From Achromobacter denitrificans NBRC 15125 (lineage in GTDB: Bacteria > Pseudomonadota > Gammaproteobacteria > Burkholderiales > Burkholderiaceae_B), in assembly GCF_001571365.1 (NCBI RefSeq), contig NZ_BCTQ01000014.1, positions 88,392-152,391 on the forward strand: a stretch of DNA of 64,000 bases. The letters run 5' to 3'. The notes under the pieces are model-generated. The model was not told the origin of the DNA, made no database searches, and saw only the letters and a program-made list of their open reading frames with translations. Shown piece by piece: positions 16,152 to 23,922 of the stretch (position 1 is its first letter; the number at the start of each line of letters is the position of its first letter). A program made the position numbers and the translations under genes.

Positions 16152-16928
16152 TTATTTGTCCACGAAGGCGCGTTCCACGACGTAGTCGCCCGGCTGGCCC
16201 ACGCCCGGCGACACCGTGAAGCCGCGCTTGTCCAGCATGGCGCTGATGTCGGCCAGCATATGCGGGCTGCCGCAGATCATGGCGCGATCGGTTTCGGGGT
16301 TGATTTGCGGAATGCCGATATCGGCGCAAAGCTTGCCGTTTTCCATCAGTTCCGTGATGCGGCCCTGGTTGCGGAAGGGCTCGCGGGTGACCGTCGGGTA
16401 GTACACGAGCTTCTCGCGGACCACGTCGCCGAAGAATTCGTTGTTCGGCAGTTCCTTCTCGATGAAGTCGGCGTAGGCCAGTTCGCTGACCCAGCGCACG
16501 CCGTGCACCAGGATGACCTTGTCGAAGCGTTCGTAGACGTCCGGGTCCTTGATGATGCTCATGAAGGGCGCCAGGCCGGTGCCCGTGCCGAACAGGAACA
16601 GGTGCTTGCCCGGCTTCAGGTCGTCCACGACCAGCGTGCCCACGGGCTTGCGGCTGACGAGGATGGTGTCGCCTTCCTTCAGGTGCTGCAGGCGCGACGT
16701 GAGCGGGCCGTTCTGCACCTTGATGCTGAGGAATTCGAGGTTTTCTTCGTAGTTGGCGCTGGCGATGCTGTAGGCCCGCAGCAGGGGCTTGCCTTCGACT
16801 TCCAGGCCGATCATGACGAAGTGGCCATTGTGGAACCGCAAGGCCGCGTCACGCGTGGTGGTAAAGGAGAACAGGGTGTCGTTCCAGTGGTGCACGCTCA
16901 ATACGCGCTCGGTGTTGAAAGCAGCCAT
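16152..16928 (-). CDS. fpr: Ferredoxin/flavodoxin-NADP+ reductase
   Basis: 258 residues, the length of bacterial subclass I/II FPRs. The FAD-binding motif R-A-Y-S-I-A-S (residues about 52-58), the phosphate-binding KVQNGPLTSRL region and the NADP-binding GTGTGLAPF and VHGVRW-x-x-ELAY segments are all present. The C-terminus is VVERAFVDK, typical of bacterial Fpr, whose C-terminal residue differs from the plant Tyr. The enzyme moves electrons between NADPH and ferredoxin or flavodoxin and supports Fe-S repair and iron release from bacterioferritin. It is divergent from the iron transporter operon across 339 bp and ends in a strong terminator. Confidence 0.95.
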   Translation of the reverse strand: MAAFNTERVLSVHHWNDTLFSFTTTRDAALRFHNGHFVMIGLEVEGKPLLRAYSIASANYEENLEFLSIKVQNGPLTSRLQHLKEGDTILVSRKPVGTLVVDDLKPGKHLFLFGTGTGLAPFMSIIKDPDVYERFDKVILVHGVRWVSELAYADFIEKELPNNEFFGDVVREKLVYYPTVTREPFRNQGRITELMENGKLCADIGIPQINPETDRAMICGSPHMLADISAMLDKRGFTVSPGVGQPGDYVVERAFVDK

Positions 16929-17026
16929 GTCTTATCTATTCAGGGCGGACACCCCCGGGCTTGGGGCCCGGCTCGCGCCGCGGGGTCATTCCGTACCGCA
17001 CAAAGGACGCGGCCGGCATTAGGGTT

Positions 17027-17045
17027 GACCCTATTCTACAGGGTC
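17027..17045. promoter_or_regulatory. Inverted repeat in the fpr-fbpA intergenic region
   Basis: GACCCT and AGGGTC flank ATTCTAC. A further AGGGT at 17021-17025 makes a second overlapping palindrome (AGGGT-TG-ACCCT). The site lies about 100 bp upstream of fpr and may bind its regulator. The 339-bp intergenic region otherwise contains only the Fur box and promoter-like AT-rich sequence; no gene is seen in it. Confidence 0.4.
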
Positions 17046-17167
17046 TTGATGATAACTGCTCTCATTATTCCGTAATACCCTTATGCCGTATTGATGGGGA
17101 TCAAGGGCGGGAACCTTCGACTTACTAATAGTTGAACGGCGCAAAGCTTCCTGTTATCGTCGCATGC

Positions 17168-17186
17168 CAATTTGATAATCATTTTC
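17168..17186. promoter_or_regulatory. Fur box upstream of fbpA
   Basis: CAATTTGATAATCATTTTC matches 14 of 19 positions of the consensus GATAATGATAATCATTATC. It lies 82 bp upstream of the fbpA start codon, the expected place for iron-dependent repression of an iron uptake operon. Confidence 0.75.
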
Positions 17187-17267
17187 GTTAGCAGACCGCT
17201 TTTTAAGCAGCGGCAACGGGCCTCCTGTCGCGCCCGCCCGCTGCAGCCCTAGCCGGAGCACCTCGTC

Positions 17268-18311
17268 ATGACCAAGCGTCCCCAATTGAAATCGCTGCTG
17301 CGCGCCCTGGCGCTGGCCGGCGCCGCCGCCTTCACCGTGTCGGCCAACGCCGCCGAGGAAGTCAGCCTGTACACGACCCGCGAGCCCAAGCTGATCCAGC
17401 CCCTGCTCGACGCCTTCACGAAGGAAAGCGGCATCAAGGTCAACACCGTGTTCGTCAAGGACGGCCTGCTGGAACGCGTCAAGGCCGAAGGCGCGAAGTC
17501 GCCCGCCGACGTGCTCATGACCGTGGACATCGGCAACCTGCTCGACCTGGTGGACGGCGGCGTGACGCAGTCGGTCAAGTCGCAGACCCTGGAATCGGTC
17601 ATCCCCGCCAACCTGCGCGGCGCCGACGGCAAGTGGTACGCCCTGTCGCTGCGCGACCGCGTGCTGTACGTGGAAAAGGACCTGAAGCTGGAAAGCTTCC
17701 GCTACGAAGACCTGGCCGATCCCAAGTGGAAGGGCAAGGTCTGCATCCGTTCCGGCCAACACCCCTACAACACCGCGCTGGTCGCCTCCATGATCGCGCA
17801 CGACGGCGCCGAAGCCACCGAAAAATGGCTGCGCGGCGTGAAGGCCAACCTGGCCCGCAAGGCCGCCGGCGGCGACCGCGACGTGGCTCGCGACATCCTG
17901 GGCGGCATCTGCGACATCGGCCTGGCCAATGCCTACTACGTCGGCCACATGAAGAACGCCGAGCCGGGCACGGACGCCCGCAAGTGGGGCGACGCCATCA
18001 AGGTCATCCGCCCGACCTTCGCCAACGCCAAGAGCGGCGGCACGCACGTGAACGTCAGCGGCGCCGCCGTGGCCGCCCACGCCCCCAACAAGGCCAACGC
18101 CGTCAAGCTGCTGGACTTCCTGGTTTCCGAACCCGCCCAGGCGCTGTACGCCCAGGCCAACTACGAGTATCCCGTCCGCAAGGGCGTGAAGCTGGATCCC
18201 GTCATCGCCAGCTTCGGCGAACTGAAGGTGGACCCGCTGCCCCTGACCGAGATCGCCAAGCATCGCAAGCAAGCCAGCGAACTGGTGGACAAGGTCGGTT
18301 TCGACAACTGA
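17268..18311 (+). CDS. fbpA: Ferric iron ABC transporter, periplasmic binding protein
   Basis: 347 residues with a signal peptide (hydrophobic ALALAGAAAFTVSANA, cleavage near ANA-AEE). The mature protein begins EVSLYTTREPKLIQPLL, typical of FbpA/FutA/AfuA proteins. The adjacent tyrosines Tyr223-Tyr224 (ANAYYVGHM) match the pair that coordinates Fe3+ in this class. It delivers ferric iron to the FbpBC membrane complex encoded next. The upstream Fur box predicts repression under iron-replete conditions. Two strong hairpins follow the stop and probably set its expression above that of the permease. Confidence 0.95.
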   Translation: MTKRPQLKSLLRALALAGAAAFTVSANAAEEVSLYTTREPKLIQPLLDAFTKESGIKVNTVFVKDGLLERVKAEGAKSPADVLMTVDIGNLLDLVDGGVTQSVKSQTLESVIPANLRGADGKWYALSLRDRVLYVEKDLKLESFRYEDLADPKWKGKVCIRSGQHPYNTALVASMIAHDGAEATEKWLRGVKANLARKAAGGDRDVARDILGGICDIGLANAYYVGHMKNAEPGTDARKWGDAIKVIRPTFANAKSGGTHVNVSGAAVAAHAPNKANAVKLLDFLVSEPAQALYAQANYEYPVRKGVKLDPVIASFGELKVDPLPLTEIAKHRKQASELVDKVGFDN

Positions 18312-18367
18312 TAGGCCCATGGACCGCCGCGCCTCGATGCGCGGCTCCGCCATGCGGCAGTGACGGA

Positions 18368-18430
18368 CGCGCGGACGATTTTCAGGTCCGCGCGCAGGGC
18401 CTGCTCCCTTCTTTTCCGGGGGAGCAGGCC
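18368..18430 (+). other. Tandem hairpins between fbpA and fbpB
   Basis: First hairpin: 9-bp arms CGCGCGGAC (18368-18376) and GTCCGCGCG (18386-18394). Second: 11-bp arms GGCCTGCTCCC (18398-18408) and GGGAGCAGGCC (18420-18430). No T-run follows, so they more likely act as a 3' stabiliser of fbpA mRNA or as a partial attenuator than as a full terminator. Confidence 0.6.
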
Positions 18431-18458
18431 TTGCCATTGATGCAATCGACTTTGAAGC

Positions 18459-20129
18459 ATGCATACAGATTCCTTGCCCCGGCCGCTGCGTCTGCGCTGG
18501 ACTGAACGCGGGGCCGGCTGGCTGGCCGGCGCCGCCCTGATCGCGCTGGCCGTGCTCGCGCCCGTGCTGACGCTGGGCTGGTGGGCGCTGGGCGGCGAGC
18601 TCTCCCACTGGCAGCACCTTGCCAGCTACGTATTGCCCCAGGCGCTGGCCAATACCGCCGTGCTGCTGGCCGGCGTCGGCGTGGTGGTAACGTTGCTGGG
18701 CACCGGCGCCGCGTGGCTGGTGACCGCCTACGACTTCCCCACCCGCCGCGTCCTGACCTGGGCGCTGCTGCTGCCGCTGGCGGTGCCCACCTACATCATC
18801 GCCTTCGCCTACCTGGACCTGCTGCATCCCATCGGCCCCATACAGACCGCCATCCGCGCGCTGCTGGGCTACGACAGCCCGCGCCAGTTCCGCCTGCCCG
18901 ACCTGCGCTCGATCTACGGCGCGATTTTCGTGCTGGGCTTCGTGCTGTACCCCTATGTGTACCTGAGCACCCGCGTCATGTTCATGACGCAGGCGGCCAG
19001 CCTGCTCGAAGCCGCCCGCACGCTGGGCGCCGGCCGCGTGGCGGTGTTCTTCCGCGTCGCCCTGCCCCTCGCGCGCCCCGCCATCGTGGTCGGCGTCAGC
19101 CTGGCGTTGCTGGAAACGCTGAACGACATCGGCGCCTCCGAGTTCCTCGGCGTGCAGACGCTGACGGTTTCGGTCTACACCACCTGGGTCACGCGCTCGG
19201 ACCTGGCCGGCGCGGCCCAGATCGCGCTGACGATGCTGGCCATCGTGATCGGGCTGATCCTGCTGGAACGCCATGGGCGCAAGCGCCAGCGCTACGCCAA
19301 TACCCAGCGCATGCGCCCGATGCAGCCGCGCCGCCTGCGCGGCCCGGCCGCCCTGGTCGCGACGGCCCTGGGCTGGATCCCGGTGCTGATCGGCTTCGTC
19401 GCCCCCGCGCTGTACCTCCTCGTCGAAACCTATAAGCGCCTGCACCTGGTGGGCGGCGTCTCGGACCAGTTGATCCGGGGCTTGAGCAATACGCTGATCG
19501 TGGCGTTCAGCGCCACCGTGGTCACGCTGGTGTGCGGCCTGGTGGTCGCCTGGGCGGGGCGCACCCTGCGAGAAAGCGCCGGCTTCAATCCCGGGCGCGC
19601 CTGCGCCCGCGTCGCCAGCCTGGGCTACGCGGTGCCCGGCACCGTGCTGGCCATCGGGCTGCTGACCCCGTTCGTCTGGATCGACACCGCGGTCGCCAAG
19701 GTGTTCGGCGGCGGCGGCCTGTTCCTGATGGGCTCGATGGGCGCGCTGGTGTGCGCCTATGCCATCCGTTTCCTGGCGATCTCCACCGGCGCGCTGGAAG
19801 CCGGGCTGGCGCGCATCCCGCCCTCGCTCGAACAGGCGTCGCGCCTGCTGGGCGAGAGCTCGGCGGGCACGCTGCGCCGCGTGCACCTGCCGCTGCTGCG
19901 CCCGGCGCTGGCGGCCAGCGCGCTGCTGGTCTTCGTGGACGCCATGAAGGAGCTGCCCGCGACGCTGCTGCTGCGCCCCATGAACTTCGACACCCTGGCC
20001 ACCTGGCTCTACGCGGAAGCCGCCCGCGGCACGTACGAGGAAGGCGCCGTGGCGGCGCTGGCCATCGTGCTCGCCGGCCTCTTTCCCGTCATCCTGCTGG
20101 CGCGGACCAATCTGAAAATGGGACATTGA
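18459..20129 (+). CDS. fbpB: Ferric iron ABC transporter, permease with two fused membrane domains
   Basis: 556 residues carrying two MetI-type six-helix halves in one chain, as in FbpB/HitB. EAA-loop signatures for contact with the ATPase occur in both halves, around EAARTLGAGRVAVFFRVALPLARP (quoted in parts as EAARTLGAG and ALPLARP) near residue 190 and EQASRLLGESS...HLPLLRP near residue 465. It forms the inner-membrane channel for Fe3+ delivered by FbpA. The ATPase gene begins within six bases of its stop. Confidence 0.95.
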   Translation: MHTDSLPRPLRLRWTERGAGWLAGAALIALAVLAPVLTLGWWALGGELSHWQHLASYVLPQALANTAVLLAGVGVVVTLLGTGAAWLVTAYDFPTRRVLTWALLLPLAVPTYIIAFAYLDLLHPIGPIQTAIRALLGYDSPRQFRLPDLRSIYGAIFVLGFVLYPYVYLSTRVMFMTQAASLLEAARTLGAGRVAVFFRVALPLARPAIVVGVSLALLETLNDIGASEFLGVQTLTVSVYTTWVTRSDLAGAAQIALTMLAIVIGLILLERHGRKRQRYANTQRMRPMQPRRLRGPAALVATALGWIPVLIGFVAPALYLLVETYKRLHLVGGVSDQLIRGLSNTLIVAFSATVVTLVCGLVVAWAGRTLRESAGFNPGRACARVASLGYAVPGTVLAIGLLTPFVWIDTAVAKVFGGGGLFLMGSMGALVCAYAIRFLAISTGALEAGLARIPPSLEQASRLLGESSAGTLRRVHLPLLRPALAASALLVFVDAMKELPATLLLRPMNFDTLATWLYAEAARGTYEEGAVAALAIVLAGLFPVILLARTNLKMGH

Positions 20130-20134
20130 TCATC

Positions 20135-20911
20135 GTGCCCGATCTGTTAGAAATCGATCACCTTTCCCTGGCCTACGACACGCCCGCCGGCCTGAAGCCC
20201 GTGGTGCAGGACCTGACCCTGGGCCTGCCCGTGGGGCACATCGGCTGCCTGCTGGGCGAATCCGGCTGCGGCAAGACCACCGTGCTGCGCGCCATCGCCG
20301 GCTTCGAGCCGGTGCGCGCCGGACGCATCCTGCTCGACGGCACGGTCATCTCCTCGCCCACCGTGCAGGTGGCGCCGGAACTGCGCCGCGTCGGCATGAT
20401 GTTCCAGGACTACGCCTTGTTCCCGCACCTGACGGTGGCGCTCAACGTGGCCTTCGGGCTGCGCAAGCTGGCGCGCGCCGAGCGCGCCCGCCGGGTCGAG
20501 GAGATGCTGGAACTGGTGGGCCTGGCGCACGCCGCCAGCAGCTATCCGCACGAGATCTCCGGCGGCCAGCAGCAGCGCGTGGCCCTGGCGCGCGCGCTGG
20601 CGCCCTCGCCCGACCTGCTGCTGCTGGACGAGCCCTTCTCCAACCTCGACGTGGACACGCGCGAGCGCCTGGCCTTCGAGGTGCGCGACATCCTCAAGAG
20701 CACCGGCCACACGGCCATCCTGGTCACGCACAACCAGGCCGAGGCCTTCGCCATCGCCGACCGCATCGGCATCATGTCCAAGGGCCGCATCGCCCAATGG
20801 GACACGCCCTACAACCTGCATCACCATCCGGCCGACGCCTTCGTGCGCGACTTCATCCGCCGCGAGGCGCTGGAAGAGCGGCGCGAGCAGGCCTTCGCCC
20901 GCGGCCGCTGA
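20135..20911 (+). CDS. fbpC: Ferric iron ABC transporter, ATP-binding protein (short form)
   Basis: The start chosen is the GTG at 20135 (then PDLLEIDHLSLAY). A TTG at 20126 overlapping the fbpB stop is an alternative. The 258-residue product contains Walker A GESGCGKTT, Q-loop FQDYALFPH, signature SGGQQQRVALARAL, Walker B LLLLDEPFSNLD and the H-loop VTHNQAEA. It ends soon after the nucleotide-binding domain, so it lacks the roughly 90-residue C-terminal regulatory (TOBE-like) domain found in 350-residue FbpC/PotA proteins. It powers iron import with FbpB. Confidence 0.93.
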   Translation: MPDLLEIDHLSLAYDTPAGLKPVVQDLTLGLPVGHIGCLLGESGCGKTTVLRAIAGFEPVRAGRILLDGTVISSPTVQVAPELRRVGMMFQDYALFPHLTVALNVAFGLRKLARAERARRVEEMLELVGLAHAASSYPHEISGGQQQRVALARALAPSPDLLLLDEPFSNLDVDTRERLAFEVRDILKSTGHTAILVTHNQAEAFAIADRIGIMSKGRIAQWDTPYNLHHHPADAFVRDFIRREALEERREQAFARGR

Positions 20912-20926
20912 ACGGCGTGGCCGCGG

Positions 20927-21904
20927 TCAGTCCGCGGACAGTTTGACCTTCTGCGACAGGGCCTTGAAGGCTTCGTGCTGGCTGCGGGTCAGGCGCTCCA
21001 CTTCCTGGGGCGTGGACCCGTAGGGCATGAAGCCGGCCTGCTCCAGCTTCTCCTTCACTTCCGGCAGGGCCAGCGCCCACTGGAACGCGTCGCTCAGCGC
21101 CTTCGTGGTCTCGGGCGTCATGCCCGCCGGCCCATAGACCGCGAACCACGGGTCCACCACCGCCGCTTCGTAGCCCAGCTCGGCCAGGGTCGGCACGTCC
21201 GGCAGCGCCGGCGCGCGCTTGCTGCCCGTGACCGCCAGCGCATGCACCTTGCCCGCCTTGATGTGCGGCAGCGACGCCGGCAGGTTGTCGAACATCACCG
21301 GCAGGTGCCCGCCCAGCAGATCGTTCAGCCCCTGGGCGCTGCCCTTGTACGGAATATGCTGCATGCCCGCGCCGGTCAGCTGGTCGAACATCACGCCGGC
21401 CAGGTGCATCGAGGTGCCCGTGCCCGGCGTGCCGAACGAGGTGCCCGGATGCTGCTTGGCATAGGCCACCAGGTCCTTGACGCTATCCACCTTCAAGGCC
21501 GGCCCGGTCTCCAGCACCACGGTGGACGCGCCCAGCATGCTGACGCCGGTGAAGTCCTTGGTGGGGTCGAAAGGCATGGACGGATAGACGAAGGGATTGA
21601 GCGCGTTCGTGGAGATCGCGCCGAAACCGATGGTGTACCCGTCGGGCGCGGCCTTGGCCACCGCGTCCATGCCGATGTTGCCGCCCGCGCCCGGACGGTT
21701 CTCGACGATGACCGGCTGGCCCAGCTTCTCGGCCACTTTCTGGCCGGCCGTGCGCGCCACCAGGTCGGTGGTGCCGCCCGCGGTATAGGGAACGATGAAG
21801 GTAATGGGCTTGGCCGGATAGCCTGCCGCGAGCGCCGACGAGGCGCCCTGGATCAGCGCCAGCGCGGCCAGGCCGCGCAGCGCGTTGACGGTATAGCGTT
21901 GCAT
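20927..21904 (-). CDS. Orphan Bug-type solute-binding receptor
   Basis: 325 residues from the ATG at 21904 with GGAGA upstream. A signal peptide (NALRGLAALALIQGASSALA) precedes YPAKPITFIVPYTAGGTTDLVAR. Other family motifs are ENRPGAGGNIGMDAVA, DGYTIGFG and HIPYKGSAQGLNDLL. It converges with fbpC (15-bp gap) and has no catabolic neighbours apart from the pirin genes upstream, so the ligand cannot be inferred. Confidence 0.92.
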   Translation of the reverse strand: MQRYTVNALRGLAALALIQGASSALAAGYPAKPITFIVPYTAGGTTDLVARTAGQKVAEKLGQPVIVENRPGAGGNIGMDAVAKAAPDGYTIGFGAISTNALNPFVYPSMPFDPTKDFTGVSMLGASTVVLETGPALKVDSVKDLVAYAKQHPGTSFGTPGTGTSMHLAGVMFDQLTGAGMQHIPYKGSAQGLNDLLGGHLPVMFDNLPASLPHIKAGKVHALAVTGSKRAPALPDVPTLAELGYEAAVVDPWFAVYGPAGMTPETTKALSDAFQWALALPEVKEKLEQAGFMPYGSTPQEVERLTRSQHEAFKALSQKVKLSAD

Positions 21905-21983
21905 GGTGTCTCCATCCCGGTTTGTTGTTGGGGTCGGGACGGGCATCATACCGCCGCCCGGCGGGCCGGGCGGTTCCGGGGCG

Positions 21984-22889
21984 CTAGGCGCGCGGCGGCG
22001 GCAGCGGGATGAACTCGGTTTCGTCGCCCGGCACGGTCTGGCCGAAGCGGTTGCGCTGCCAGTCTTCCTTGGCCTGCTCGATGCGGTCCTTGCTGCTGGA
22101 AACGAAGTTCCACCAGATGAAGCGCGGGCCGTCCAGCGGCTCGCCGCCAAGCACCGCGAAACGCGCGTCGGTACAGGCGCGGATCTGCACGGGGCGCCCC
22201 GGCGCGAACACGATCAGGCGGCCGCTCTCGAACACCTGCCCATCCACCTCGACCGAGCCGATCGCCAGGTAGGCGGCGCGCTCTTCGTGTTCGGCCGGCA
22301 GCACCGTGACGGCGCCGGCCTGCAGCTGCATGTCGCCATAGAACAGCGGCGAATGGGTCTTGACCGCGGAGGTCTTGCCGAACAGCGAGCCGGCCACGAC
22401 CTGGGCGCGCACGCCCTCGCCTTCGACCACGGGCTGGGCATCCAGGCCATAGTGCGTGAAGCCGGGATCGGTTTCCTCGTGCTCCTTGGGCAGGCCGACC
22501 CAGATCTGCAGCCCGGCCAGGCGCTGCGCGGCCTGGCGACTTTCGGGCGATGAGCGTTCGGAGTGGACGATGCCGCGCCCGGCCGTCATCCAGTTCACCT
22601 CGCCGGGCAGGATGGTCTGGGTGTTGCCGGCGCCGTCGCGGTGCACCATCGAGCCTTCGTACAGGTAGGTCACGGTGGACAGGCCGATGTGCGGATGCGG
22701 CCGCACGTCGATGCCCGAGCCGGCGGCGAACTCGACCGGGCCCATGTGGTCCAGGAACACGAACGGGCCGACGGTGCGGCGCTGCGCCGAGGGCAGCGCG
22801 CGGCGGACTTCGAAGCCGCCGAGGTCGCTGCTGCGCGGCACCACCACGGTTTCGATCTGGCTATCGCCGGGTTGGGACAAGGTGGACAT
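21984..22889 (-). CDS. Pirin family protein (two-cupin)
   Basis: 301 residues with N- and C-terminal cupin halves. The pirin metal-binding motif is clear: RPHPHIGLSTVTYL (two His), H-R-D (third ligand) and HSERS with Glu. Family members include quercetinases and proteins with redox-sensing or regulatory roles. The biological role here is open. It lies downstream of a second, shorter pirin on the same strand with 150 bp between, separated by a terminator-like hairpin, so it may have its own promoter. Confidence 0.9.
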   Translation of the reverse strand: MSTLSQPGDSQIETVVVPRSSDLGGFEVRRALPSAQRRTVGPFVFLDHMGPVEFAAGSGIDVRPHPHIGLSTVTYLYEGSMVHRDGAGNTQTILPGEVNWMTAGRGIVHSERSSPESRQAAQRLAGLQIWVGLPKEHEETDPGFTHYGLDAQPVVEGEGVRAQVVAGSLFGKTSAVKTHSPLFYGDMQLQAGAVTVLPAEHEERAAYLAIGSVEVDGQVFESGRLIVFAPGRPVQIRACTDARFAVLGGEPLDGPRFIWWNFVSSSKDRIEQAKEDWQRNRFGQTVPGDETEFIPLPPPRA

Positions 22890-22993
22890 GGAATGCTCCT
22901 GTAGGTTGGCCTGCTTGGAGCCATGTTAAGGCTCCCGGGGACTTTACTGAACCGCCAGCCGGCCCGCCGCCAGAGGACGAGCCCGCCACGCAT

Positions 22994-23031
22994 CGAAAAC
23001 AAGGCCGGGCGGCGCATCGGACCGCCCGGCC
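22994..23031 (-). terminator. Rho-independent terminator downstream of the short pirin gene
   Basis: Perfect 10-bp arms GGCCGGGCGG (23003-23012) and CCGCCCGGCC (23022-23031). In the minus-strand transcript they are followed by TTGTTTT. It ends the gene at 23040-23738. Confidence 0.8.
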
Positions 23032-23039
23032 GCCGGCCG

Positions 23040-23738
23040 TCAGGCCAGGTCGAACACCAGCACTTCGGCCTGGTCGCCGCCGGACAGCTCCACCCGCGTT
23101 TCATCGCTGATGGCGACCGCGTCGCCGGCCGACAGCGCGACGCCGTTGACCGTCAGGCTGCCGCGCGCCACGTGCACCCAGGCGCGGCGGCCGGGGGCCA
23201 GTTCCAGCGTGGCCGACTCGTCGCCGTCGAACAAGCCGGCATAGAGCCGCACGTCCTGATGGATCGTCATCGAGCCGTCGACGCCGTCGCCCGACACCAG
23301 GGCTTGCAGGCGGCCGCGCTTTTGCGCGTCGCTGAACGCCTTTTCTTCATACTCCGGCGCGATGCCGGTGACGTTCGGCTCGATCCAGATCTGCAGCATG
23401 TGCGTTTCCTTGTCGGCGCGCGGGTTGAACTCCGAGTGCATCACGCCGCGGCCGGCGCTCATCCGCTGCACATTGCCGGGCTGGATGGTGGAGCCGCTGC
23501 CCATGCTGTCCTTGTGCGCGATCGCGCCGTCCAGCACATAGGTGATGATCTCCATGTCGCGGTGGCCGTGCGTCCCGAAACCGCGGCCGGCGGCGATGCG
23601 GTCATCGTTGATCACGCGCAGCGCCCCGAAACCCATGTGGGCGGGATCGTAGTAGTTGGCGAACGAGAAGGTGTGGAACGAATCGAGCCACCCGTGGTTG
23701 GCGTGACCGCGTTCGGCGCTACGGCGAATGGTAAGCAT
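23040..23738 (-). CDS. Pirin-like quercetin 2,3-dioxygenase family protein (YhhW type)
   Basis: 232 residues, the size of E. coli YhhW, which has quercetinase activity in vitro. It starts MLTIRRSAERGHANHGWLDS, has the conserved SFANYYDP and metal-binding GTHGHRDMEIITYV (His, His), then HKD and MHSEFN. It is divergently oriented to the LysR gene at 23923 and carries a copy of the same TTCA...TGAA motif in its leader, suggesting direct control by that regulator. Confidence 0.92.
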   Translation of the reverse strand: MLTIRRSAERGHANHGWLDSFHTFSFANYYDPAHMGFGALRVINDDRIAAGRGFGTHGHRDMEIITYVLDGAIAHKDSMGSGSTIQPGNVQRMSAGRGVMHSEFNPRADKETHMLQIWIEPNVTGIAPEYEEKAFSDAQKRGRLQALVSGDGVDGSMTIHQDVRLYAGLFDGDESATLELAPGRRAWVHVARGSLTVNGVALSAGDAVAISDETRVELSGGDQAEVLVFDLA

Positions 23739-23752
23739 CGTGGACTCCCTGT

Positions 23753-23768
23753 TTCAAATAAATGAATG
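23753..23768. promoter_or_regulatory. Degenerate LysR-type operator in the pirin leader
   Basis: TTCA-N6-TGAA (23753-23766) inside TTCAAATAAATGAATG, 15 bp upstream of the pirin start codon. It resembles the perfect palindrome at 23885-23903 but with spacing shorter by one base. Confidence 0.45.
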
Positions 23769-23884
23769 GTCTTGCGGTGGCTGGCTTCCTTTCCTTCCGA
23801 CTGGAAGCCGGGCTCTGCTCAACCGGCATGAATGACATTGTGCGCGTGCTTGGGGGTCGGTTCGGCGCTATGATTTGAAGAAAC

Positions 23885-23903
23885 CATTCAAATTATTTGA
23901 ATG
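23885..23903. promoter_or_regulatory. Perfect palindromic LysR-type operator
   Basis: CATTCAAAT-T-ATTTGAATG: 9-bp arms with one central base, containing the T-N11-A pattern typical of LysR regulators. It ends 19 bp before the start of the LysR gene and would suit autoregulation plus activation of the divergent pirin gene. Confidence 0.75.
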
Positions 23904-23922
23904 ACATTCCCGGAGCCCTCCC

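Noticed and set aside
17154..20126. A 990-codon open frame on the minus strand opposite fbpA-fbpB
   Set aside because: Same type of shadow. Composition is dominated by Gln, Gly, Ala, Arg and His, and the plus strand has clear transporter genes.
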